Positions 1 to 5,279 of a stretch of DNA of 8,903 bases are shown here, in pieces. The notes beneath the pieces are model-generated. The model was not told the origin of the DNA. It searched no databases and worked only from the letters and a program-made list of their open reading frames with translations. Source of the stretch: Avoscillospira sp945864925 (GTDB lineage Bacteria > Bacillota > Clostridia > Oscillospirales > Oscillospiraceae); contig CALZZH010000090.1 of the NCBI GenBank assembly GCA_945830595.1, positions 1 to 8,903 of the forward strand, given 5' to 3'. A program made the translations under genes and the position numbers. Within the stretch, counting starts at the first letter, position 1; each line of letters starts with the position of its first letter.

Positions 1-44
1 ATTCCTCTACGTCTCGTGGGCTCGGAGATGTGTATAAGAGACAG
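1..44 (+). other. Nextera/Tn5 sequencing adapter (artifact)
   Basis: Positions 26-44 are the 19-bp Tn5 mosaic end AGATGTGTATAAGAGACAG, and 11-25 are GTCTCGTGGGCTCGG, which together form the Nextera read-2 transposase adapter. From memory, 3-10 (TCCTCTAC) match the i7 index written in the N712 oligo, and 1-2 (AT) would be the end of the P7 sequence. None of this is genomic. It marks a contig end with untrimmed adapter. The adapter reads into the next gene in frame from a GTG at 30, giving a spurious N-terminus MYKRQ. Confidence 0.97.
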
Positions 45-1337
45 GCCCTGGACTTGTCCTGGGGCGAGGGCTGCGCCACAGCGGTGCTGGCCCTGGGCGC
101 TCTGGCGGGACGGAGCAGGAACCGGATCCTGCGCCTGGGACTGTGGCTGGGGGCGATTCTGCTGGGCGTCCTGCTGACGGGCACCAGCTCCCTGCTGCTG
201 GCAGCGGCGGTTCTGGGCGCGGGGCTTTCCTTCCTGCTCCCACCGGACCGGCTGTTCGGCGAACCGCCGGCCCTGCGGCGGCAGGAGGATCGGCGGCTGT
301 CCGCCGCCTCCGGTCTGCTGGACCAGATGCGGCAGTGCCTGGAGCCCGGACGCTCCGCCCGGGCGGACCCGGAGACGGCGGCGGTCTTTGACCAGGCCGC
401 GGAGCGGGTCTGCCGCATGTGCAGCCTGTGGGACGACTGCTGGAATCAGAACGCCCAGGAGACGGTGGAGGCGTTGGACCGGGCGGCGCCCGCCATGATG
501 ACCCGGGGCAAGGCTCTGCGGGAGGATCTGCCGCCGCTGTTTGCCAACCGCTGCCGCCACCTGGAGGGGTTCCTCAACGCCGTGAACCGGGAGCTGGACG
601 ATCTCAGCTGCCGCCGCCAGTGCCGCAGCCGGATCCGGGAGAGCCGGCTGATCCTGTCGCGGCAGTATGGCGCCCTGTCCCGCGCCCTGTCCCGGGAACT
701 GCCGGCGGAGGTGCCGGCCTGCCGGTTCCGGCCGGAGGTGGGCTTCCGCAGCCAGGGCCGCCAGGGGGACACGCTCTCCGGCGACCGGGGCGCCACCTTC
801 CGCCTGGGGAACCTGTTTTACTTACTGCTGTGCGACGGCATGGGCACCGGCCAGGGCGCCGCTGCCGAGGCCGGCGCCGCCATCGCCATTCTGCGCACCT
901 TGCTGCAGGCCGGCGTCACACCGGCAGAGGCCATGGAGCTGCTCAACGGCATCTACATTCTGCGGGACGACGGCGGCTTCGCCACGGTGGACCTGCTGCA
1001 GGCTGATCTTGCCACGGGGGAGGTGCTGCTGCTGAAGTGGGGCTCGGCTGCGTCCTATGTCAAACGCAGGAGCGGTGTGGAAAAAATAGGGACAGTCTCG
1101 CCGCCGCCGGGCATCGGTATAGGAGAGGAATACCGACCGGAGGAAACAAGGCTGTCCTTGGGGAGAGGAGATTCGCTGGTGCTGGTCAGCGACGGCGCCG
1201 GTGGAGAGACGGCGGAGCGCTACCTGCGGCAGTGTGGAGGACTGTCGCCGAAGGAGCTGGCCGCAGGCCTGATCGGCTGCGGCCAGACGCCGGAGGACGA
1301 CAGGACTGCAGCGGTCTTGGCACTGCAGCCATCATAA
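45..1337 (+). CDS. spoIIE: Stage II sporulation protein E, C-terminal part (5' partial)
   Basis: SpoIIE is a membrane-bound PP2C-type serine phosphatase. It dephosphorylates the anti-anti-sigma factor SpoIIAA at the asymmetric septum and so activates sigma-F in the forespore. About 430 residues are present, against roughly 800 for full-length family members, so most of the membrane domain is missing. The first about 75 residues are hydrophobic (runs such as LGAILLGVLLTG), consistent with the last membrane spans. A central regulatory region follows, with a Cys cluster (CRMCSLWDDCW) typical of the family. The PP2C domain fills the C-terminus. Its metal-binding acidic motifs are CDGMGTG (Asp codon 834-836), VSDGAGG (Asp codon 1191-1193) and EDDRTA (1293 onward). 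The gene ends at TAA, convergent with the downstream reductase. The true start lies beyond the contig edge; the GTG at 30 is adapter. Confidence 0.93.
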   Translation, partial: ALDLSWGEGCATAVLALGALAGRSRNRILRLGLWLGAILLGVLLTGTSSLLLAAAVLGAGLSFLLPPDRLFGEPPALRRQEDRRLSAASGLLDQMRQCLEPGRSARADPETAAVFDQAAERVCRMCSLWDDCWNQNAQETVEALDRAAPAMMTRGKALREDLPPLFANRCRHLEGFLNAVNRELDDLSCRRQCRSRIRESRLILSRQYGALSRALSRELPAEVPACRFRPEVGFRSQGRQGDTLSGDRGATFRLGNLFYLLLCDGMGTGQGAAAEAGAAIAILRTLLQAGVTPAEAMELLNGIYILRDDGGFATVDLLQADLATGEVLLLKWGSAASYVKRRSGVEKIGTVSPPPGIGIGEEYRPEETRLSLGRGDSLVLVSDGAGGETAERYLRQCGGLSPKELAAGLIGCGQTPEDDRTAAVLALQPS

Positions 1338-1360
1338 CACAAGATGTTGGGGATAATTTG

Positions 1361-1390
1361 TCGAAAAACCGCAAGAAATCCGTTTTTTTC
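1361..1390. terminator. Weak candidate bidirectional terminator
   Basis: The 51-bp gap between two convergent genes holds AAAAAC (1364-1369) and GTTTTT (1382-1387), which can pair. A run of seven T lies at 1383-1389 on the + strand. On the - strand the arms give a T run after the reductase stop. The stem is short and AT-only apart from one G-C pair, so this is a weak candidate supported mainly by its position. Confidence 0.3.
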
Positions 1391-2084
1391 AGATAATCAT
1401 GCCGCCGTTGACCGCCAGCACCTGGCCGGTGACAAAGCAGGCGCGGACCAGGTAGTCCATGGCCTGCACCATGTCGGCAGGCAGGCCGTGGCGCTCCAGG
1501 GGCGTCTCCTCCCGGAGCCACTCCATGGTTTCCGGCGCCACATTGGCGCACATGTCCGTCAGCACCACCCCCGGCGCCACACAGTTGACCCGGATGTGGG
1601 AGGGGCCCAGCTCCTTGGCCAGGGCCTTGGTCAGGGCGATGACCGCGCCCTTGGTGGCGGAGTAGCAGACCTCGCAGGAGGCCCCCACCTGTCCCCACAT
1701 GGAGGATACGTTGATGATGCACCCCGACTGGTTCTGCAGCATCCCCGGCAGCACCGCGTCGATGCAGTGGTACATCCCGTGGACATTGACGGCGAACATC
1801 CGGTCCCACTGGGCCTTGCCGATCTGGGAGATCAGACCGTAGTGGGCGATGCCTGCGTTGTTGATGAGCACATCCGCCGGGCCGAAGTCCCGAAGGGCTT
1901 CGGTCACGGCGTCCTTGTCCGCCACGTCGCAGCAGACGGCTTCTGCGCCGGTCTCCCGGGAGACGGCCATGGCTGCGGCGTGATTTTTTTCATAGAGGAA
2001 CCGGACCCGATGGCCCTGGGCAGAGAAAAACCGCACCGCCTCCGCCCCGATTCCCCGGCTGCCGCCGGCAATGATAAAGTTCAT
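1389..2084 (-). CDS. SDR-family NAD(P)-dependent reductase, YmfI-like (EF-P 5-aminopentanone reductase candidate)
   Basis: A 231-residue classical short-chain dehydrogenase/reductase, full length for the family. The dinucleotide-binding motif GGSRGIG is at residues 7-13, NNAG at 75-78, Asn100, and the catalytic triad is Ser128, Tyr141 and Lys145 (YSATK) with the normal 13-residue Ser-Tyr spacing. The C-terminus ends GQVLAVNGGMII. The segment SSMWGQVGASCEV before the catalytic Tyr closely resembles my recollection of Bacillus YmfI (SSIWGETGASCEV). YmfI reduces the 5-aminopentanone modification on a lysine of elongation factor P. General FabG-like reductases usually lack this WG-GASCEV segment, so YmfI function is the best guess but remains an inference. 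It is the second gene of an operon: its ATG overlaps the stop of the LacI-type regulator (ATGA), and GGAGGG (2091-2096) lies 6 nt upstream, inside the regulator gene. Confidence 0.85.
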   Translation of the reverse strand: MNFIIAGGSRGIGAEAVRFFSAQGHRVRFLYEKNHAAAMAVSRETGAEAVCCDVADKDAVTEALRDFGPADVLINNAGIAHYGLISQIGKAQWDRMFAVNVHGMYHCIDAVLPGMLQNQSGCIINVSSMWGQVGASCEVCYSATKGAVIALTKALAKELGPSHIRVNCVAPGVVLTDMCANVAPETMEWLREETPLERHGLPADMVQAMDYLVRACFVTGQVLAVNGGMII

Positions 2085-3109
2085 GGCTTGCCCTCCGAAA
2101 GGGTGCAGACGCTGTCGCGTTCCACCAGGGTGGTGGGCAGCAGCTGGACCCGCTGGAATTCCTGCCCGTTCATCATCTGGAACAGGGTGTGCATGGCCTG
2201 GCGGCCCATGTGAATCTTATCCAGGCCCATGGTGGTGATGGCGGGCCGGGTGTATTCCGAGATCACCAGGTCGTCCAGGCCCATGAAGGAGATGTCCTCC
2301 GGCACCCGCAGGCCGCGGCCGGTCACATAGCGGATGGCATTGGCGGCGTAGGTGTCGCTGGCGCAGAAGACCGCCGTGGGCCAGGGCCGGCAGGCCAGCA
2401 TTTTCTCCATGGCATTGGTGGCGGGCTGGGGGATGTTGTGAATGACCCGCTGCATCCACTCCGGCCGGCAGGGCAGGCCTGCGTTGACCATGGCGTCGGT
2501 AAAGCCGGCCAGGGTATGCTTGTGGAACTCCTGGTGGCGGTCGGAGATCAGAAAGCCGATATCCCGGTGGCCCTTTTCCACCAGATAGCAGATGGCCCGG
2601 CGGGCAGCATCGTAATAGTTGACCTCCAGAAGGGGGATGGTTCCGTCCTGGGGCACATGGGAGTCCACGCACAGATAGGGGAACTGCTCCTCCTGCAGCA
2701 GGCGGATGACCTTCTGGTTGCAGACCTGGATGAAGATGACGCCGTCGGAATCCTTGCTGTGGATGGCGTCCATGAGCTCGCTGCACTCGGTGTCCTTTTC
2801 CACAGCGGTAAAGATGACACTGTAGCCCAGGAGCTTGCTTTCTTTGAAAATACCTGTGAGCACGTCCATGGCGAACAGGTTGAACAGGCTGAAATCGTAT
2901 TGCCGCATCACCACATGGACCGTGAAGCTGCGCTTGAGGTTCAGCCGCCGGGTGTGGATGTTGGGGGTAAAGCCGGTCTGGCGGATGATCTCCTGGACCT
3001 TCTGCCGGGTGGCGTCGGAAACGCCGCTGCGGCCGTTGAGCACAAAGGAGACGGCGGTGGTGGAGACGCCTGCCATGCGCGCGATATCCCGGATGGTCAG
3101 TTTTTCCAT
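2081..3109 (-). CDS. LacI-family transcriptional regulator
   Basis: A 342-residue LacI/GalR-type repressor. The N-terminal helix-turn-helix and hinge helix span about residues 4-55 (LTIRDIARMAGVSTTAVSFV, then LNG and GFTPN). A periplasmic-binding-protein-like effector domain follows and includes typical segments such as SDGVIFIQ, CASDTYAANA and PEDISFMGLDD, ending near LPTTLVERDS. The effector cannot be read from sequence; this fold usually binds a sugar or nucleoside. An in-frame ATG at 3124 exists, but GGGAGG (3117-3122) lies 7 nt before the ATG at 3109, so MEKL is the likely start. The gene leads an operon with the overlapping SDR gene. Its promoter contains a perfect inverted repeat over the -10 box, so autorepression is likely. 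Confidence 0.93.
   Translation of the reverse strand: MEKLTIRDIARMAGVSTTAVSFVLNGRSGVSDATRQKVQEIIRQTGFTPNIHTRRLNLKRSFTVHVVMRQYDFSLFNLFAMDVLTGIFKESKLLGYSVIFTAVEKDTECSELMDAIHSKDSDGVIFIQVCNQKVIRLLQEEQFPYLCVDSHVPQDGTIPLLEVNYYDAARRAICYLVEKGHRDIGFLISDRHQEFHKHTLAGFTDAMVNAGLPCRPEWMQRVIHNIPQPATNAMEKMLACRPWPTAVFCASDTYAANAIRYVTGRGLRVPEDISFMGLDDLVISEYTRPAITTMGLDKIHMGRQAMHTLFQMMNGQEFQRVQLLPTTLVERDSVCTLSEGKP
2091..2096 (-). promoter_or_regulatory. Ribosome binding site of the SDR gene, inside the lacI-type gene
   Basis: GGAGGG on the - strand, 6 nt before the ATG at 2084. With the 4-bp ATGA stop/start overlap (2081-2084) it fixes the reductase start and indicates translational coupling to the regulator. 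Confidence 0.8.
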
Positions 3110-3116
3110 GTCGATC

Positions 3117-3122
3117 CCTCCC
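3117..3122 (-). promoter_or_regulatory. Ribosome binding site choosing the LacI-type start
   Basis: GGGAGG on the - strand, 7 nt before the ATG at 3109. It overlaps the alternative ATG at 3122-3124, which would itself have no ribosome binding site. The shorter protein (starting MEKL) is therefore favoured. Confidence 0.8.
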
Positions 3123-3126
3123 ATAA

Positions 3127-3150
3127 ACTAAAATTATACGCAATTTTAGT
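3127..3150. promoter_or_regulatory. Perfect inverted repeat, likely LacI-type operator
   Basis: ACTAAAATT (3127-3135) and AATTTTAGT (3142-3150) are exact inverted 9-mers separated by 6 bp (ATACGC). The site covers the -10 box of the operon promoter on the - strand, so a dimer bound here would block RNA polymerase. LacI-family dimers bind palindromes of about this size, often with a central CG. Here a CG lies one base off the centre. The assignment to this regulator is inferred from position. Confidence 0.7.
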
Positions 3151-3161
3151 AAAAAAATCAA
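3133..3161 (-). promoter_or_regulatory. Sigma-A promoter of the lacI-type/SDR operon
   Basis: On the - strand TTGATT (3156-3161) is the -35 box and TATAAT (3133-3138) the -10 box, with a 17-bp spacer. The expected start is near 3126, leaving a leader of about 17 nt that contains GGGAGG. The -10 box lies within the palindrome at 3127-3150. Confidence 0.85.
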
Positions 3162-3177
3162 GGCCCTCCCGCTGCAG

Positions 3178-3290
3178 GGCACGCCGTGGCAGGCACCTGA
3201 AACATCCGTAGGGCGGTTGAGGAAAAGCGGCGGAAGGTCAGAATCATGGGACGCGGCAATCTGGTTCCCTGCGGGCAGCCGCGGCGTGCC
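3178..3290. repeat. Decayed copy of a dispersed palindromic repeat
   Basis: This stretch between two - strand genes has no credible ORF. Its part 3250-3276 (CGGCAATCTGGTTCCCTGCG and following) resembles the reverse complement of about 4987-5011. Its part 3205-3219 (TCCGTAGGGCGGTTG) resembles the reverse complement of about 5104-5120. It therefore looks like a shortened, inverted copy of the repeat upstream of parE. Bases 3178-3190 and 3278-3290 (GGCACGCCGTGGC and GCCGCGGCGTGCC) form a 13-bp imperfect inverted repeat around it, with one mismatch that is a G-U pair in RNA. Confidence 0.6.
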
Positions 3291-3318
3291 GGGGACGGGC
3301 CGGAGCTTTTGATATACA

Positions 3319-3348
3319 CAAGGCCTCCCCGGTGCCGGGGAGGCCTTG
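3319..3348 (-). terminator. Rho-independent terminator of the DUF1846 gene
   Basis: CAAGGCCTCCCCGG (3319-3332) and CCGGGGAGGCCTTG (3335-3348) are perfect inverted 14-mers. The hairpin begins 4 bp after the stop codon of the - strand gene. On the - strand it is followed by a modest T-rich tract (TTGTGTATATC), so the U-run is weak while the stem is very strong. The T-rich + strand flank would also allow termination in that direction. Confidence 0.8.
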
Positions 3349-3352
3349 CTTG

Positions 3353-4837
3353 TTATTTGTGGTACAGCTTTTGCCGCTCATAGACGGCGTCATAGGTCAC
3401 TTGGGCGCCCAGCTTTTTGAACACGGTCTCGTCCACCTGGCTGAGAATCACCGTGGAGTGCACCTGCGCGTCCTTGAGCTTGCTCAGCTGCTCCATGGCC
3501 AGGTCCGCCGTGGGGTTGGTGACGGCGCACATGGACAGGGCGATGAGCATCTCGTCGGTGTGGAGCCGGGGGTTGCGGTTGCCCAGGTGCTCCACCTTCA
3601 GGTGGGTGATGGGCTCCAGCACCGTGGGGGAGATCAGGTCCACCTGGTCGGCGATGCCGGCCAGATATTTCAGGGCGTTGAGCATGGCGGCGCAGGAGGC
3701 GCCCATGAGGGCGGAGGTCTTGCCGGTGATCACCTTGCCGTCGGACAGCTCGATGGCCATGGCCGGTTCGCCGGTGGCCTGGGCCACGGCCCGGGCGGCA
3801 GGCACAGGCCGGCGCATCTCCGGTTCCAGGCCCTGGGAGCGCATGAGCATCTCCATTTTGTGCAGCTGGGAGGGGGCACACTCGCCCTTGCGCACCTGGC
3901 AGGCGGTGTCAAAATAGCGGCGGATGATCTCCTGCCGGGAGGCCTCCCGGCAGACCTGGTCGTCCACGATCACGGAGCCGATCATGTTGACGCCCATGTC
4001 CGTGGGGCTCTTGTAGGGGCACTCCCCGTAGATCTGGCGGAAAATGGCCTCCAGCACCGGGAAAATCTCCACGTCCCGGTTGTAGTTCACCGTGGTCACG
4101 CCATAGGCCTCCAGGTGGAAGGGGTCGATCATGTTCACGTCGTCCAGGTCTACGGTGGCGGCTTCATAGGCCAGGTTCAGGGGGTGCTTCAGGGGCAGAT
4201 TCCAGATGGGGAAAGTCTCGTACTTGGCGTAGCCCGCCTGGATGCCCCGGACGTGCTCGTGATAGAGCTGGCTCAGGCAGGTGGCCATCTTGCCGGAGCC
4301 GGGACCGGGGGCCGTAATGACCACGATGGGCCGGGTGGTCTCAATATAGTCGTTTTTGCCGAAGCCCTCTTCCGAGACGATCAGAGGAATGTTGGAGGGG
4401 TAGTCGTCAATGGGATAGTGGCGGTAGACCCGGACGCCCATGGCTTCCAGCTTCCGCTGGAAGGCCTCGGCGGTGTGCTGGCCGTGGAACTTGGTCAGCA
4501 CCACGCTGCCCACATACAGGCCGTATTCCCGGAAGGCGTCGATGAGCCGCATGACGTCCAGGTCATAGGTGATGCCCAGGTCGCCCCGGCGCTTGTTCTT
4601 CTCAATATCGTCGGCGGAAATGGCGATGACCAGCTCCGCCTGATCCTTCAGCTCCAGGAGCATGCGCATTTTGCTGTCCGGCTGGAAGCCCGGCAGCACC
4701 CGGGAAGCGTGATAGTCGTCAAAGAGCTTGCCGCCGAACTCCAGATACAGCTTGCCGCCGAACTGTTCCACCCGCTGGCGGATGCGCTCGGACTGGAGCC
4801 GGAGGTATTTTTCGTTGTCAAAGCCGATTTTCTGCAT
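3353..4837 (-). CDS. UPF0371/DUF1846 family protein
   Basis: A 494-residue protein, matching the usual length of about 490-505 for this family. I recognise it from its overall sequence, including the N-terminus (MQKIGFDNEKYLRLQ), LPGFQPDSKMRMLLELK, and the glycine-rich loop APGPGSGK at residues 176-183, which resembles a P-loop and is followed by MATCLSQLYHEH. The cellular function is not established as far as I know, and the P-loop-like segment suggests but does not prove nucleotide or phosphate binding. No signal peptide or membrane segment is visible, so it is probably cytoplasmic. It is a single-gene unit: promoter at 4875-4903, GAGGGG (4844-4849) 6 nt before the ATG, and a terminator just past the stop. 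It is divergent from the topoisomerase gene and has no visible functional link to it. Confidence 0.9.
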   Translation of the reverse strand: MQKIGFDNEKYLRLQSERIRQRVEQFGGKLYLEFGGKLFDDYHASRVLPGFQPDSKMRMLLELKDQAELVIAISADDIEKNKRRGDLGITYDLDVMRLIDAFREYGLYVGSVVLTKFHGQHTAEAFQRKLEAMGVRVYRHYPIDDYPSNIPLIVSEEGFGKNDYIETTRPIVVITAPGPGSGKMATCLSQLYHEHVRGIQAGYAKYETFPIWNLPLKHPLNLAYEAATVDLDDVNMIDPFHLEAYGVTTVNYNRDVEIFPVLEAIFRQIYGECPYKSPTDMGVNMIGSVIVDDQVCREASRQEIIRRYFDTACQVRKGECAPSQLHKMEMLMRSQGLEPEMRRPVPAARAVAQATGEPAMAIELSDGKVITGKTSALMGASCAAMLNALKYLAGIADQVDLISPTVLEPITHLKVEHLGNRNPRLHTDEMLIALSMCAVTNPTADLAMEQLSKLKDAQVHSTVILSQVDETVFKKLGAQVTYDAVYERQKLYHK

Positions 4838-4874
4838 AACAAACCCCTCGCTTGTTTAAGATGAATCCATGTCA

Positions 4875-4903
4875 ATCATAGCGGGTTCCAGCCGGAATTT
4901 CAA
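4875..4903 (-). promoter_or_regulatory. Sigma-A promoter of the DUF1846 gene
   Basis: On the - strand TTGAAA (4898-4903) and TATGAT (4875-4880) are separated by exactly 17 bp. The expected start is near 4868, giving a leader of about 30 nt with GAGGGG before the ATG at 4837. A TTGACA also occurs slightly downstream (4869-4874), but nothing like a -10 box follows it at the right distance. Confidence 0.75.
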
Positions 4904-4922
4904 CTGCCAATTTGCGCGGGAG

Positions 4923-4947
4923 CGCACCGAAAAGCCTTCCCCTTGCG
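4923..4947. repeat. Short repeat shared with the parE-parC element
   Basis: AAAAGCCTTCCCCTTGCG (4930-4947) matches AAAAGCCTTCTCCTTGAG (7340-7357) at 16 of 18 positions. The preceding CGCACC also matches the reverse complement of the other arm of that element (about 7497-7523). It is a fragment or single arm of the same repeat family. Confidence 0.6.
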
Positions 4948-4974
4948 TAAACGCCGCCACAAACGCCTGTCATG

Positions 4975-5121
4975 GCCGCCGCGTGCCGGCAGGGGAATAC
5001 GGATTGCCACGCCTCCTGCGGAGGCTCGCAATGACAGACCGTGTTGGATGGTGCGCAGGGCTCTCGACTTCCACTGTCATTGCGAGGAGCGAAGCGACGC
5101 GGCAATCCGCCCCTACGGAAT
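4975..5121. repeat. Intact palindromic dispersed repeat (MITE-like)
   Basis: The core arms are 5000-5037 and 5074-5109, inverted relative to each other. They share CGGATTGCC at the outer end and CTCGCAATGACAG at the inner end, separated by a 36-bp centre. The left arm has an internal hairpin (CCTCC TGC GGAGG). The right arm reads TGTCATTGCGAGGAGCGAAG, a sequence very widely dispersed in bacterial genomes whose translations (for example HCEERSDAAIR) are known spurious peptides. Flanks around 4975-5000 and 5110-5121 also match the copy near 3204-3290. No transposase is encoded. Confidence 0.85.
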
Positions 5122-5149
5122 TCAAATCGTCCGCGGAGCGGACACCACA

Positions 5150-5174
5150 ATTTTGCATTCTGCATTTTGCATTC
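5150..5174. repeat. Direct repeat ATTTTGCATTC x2
   Basis: ATTTTGCATTC occurs at 5150-5160 and 5164-5174 with a 14-bp period, just upstream of the parE promoter. Tandem sequences of this kind are frequent intergenic repeats in clostridial genomes. A regulatory role is possible from the position, but nothing further supports it. Confidence 0.6.
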
Positions 5175-5198
5175 AACATTTTCCCCCGCGGTGTGTGT

Positions 5199-5227
5199 TT
5201 GACTTTTCCGGAGAATCCGTCTATAAT
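5199..5227 (+). promoter_or_regulatory. Sigma-A promoter of the topoisomerase B gene
   Basis: TTGACT (5199-5204) and TATAAT (5222-5227) with a 17-bp spacer, near consensus. The expected start is near 5234, leaving a leader of about 46 nt. Confidence 0.85.
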
Positions 5228-5247
5228 TAAATTGAATTATTATGTAC

Positions 5248-5267
5248 ACCCGGCTGTTCCGGGTTTT
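5248..5267 (+). promoter_or_regulatory. Leader hairpin before the topoisomerase B gene
   Basis: ACCCGG (5248-5253) and CCGGGT (5259-5264) form a 6-bp stem with a 5-nt loop, followed by TTT and then the ribosome binding site TGAGGA (5269-5274). It resembles a very small attenuator or an RBS-proximal stabilising hairpin. The T run is only four bases including the stem's last base, so termination would be weak. Confidence 0.35.
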
Positions 5268-5279
5268 GTGAGGAATCTT

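Noticed and set aside
30..44. GTG start giving a complete-looking SpoIIE N-terminus (MYKRQ)
   Set aside because: These bases are the Tn5 mosaic end of a sequencing adapter, and full-length SpoIIE is about twice as long.
1344..2213. 289-residue open frame on the + strand
   Set aside because: Antisense to the SDR gene; it crosses into the neighbouring gene and has His/Gly/Arg-rich shadow composition.
3161..3318. Riboswitch or structured leader upstream of the LacI-type operon
   Set aside because: The region lies upstream of the promoter, so it is not in the transcript, and it is better explained as a decayed repeat copy. No known riboswitch core motif was seen.
3332..4864. 510-residue open frame on the + strand
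   Set aside because: Antisense shadow of the DUF1846 gene: low-complexity His/Gly/Val-rich translation, no domain recognised, and it starts next to a terminator hairpin.
4869..5279. In-frame 137-residue N-terminal extension of the topoisomerase B subunit
   Set aside because: It covers a divergent promoter, a palindromic repeat and the gene's own promoter. The ATG at 5280 has a good ribosome binding site and matches the family N-terminus.
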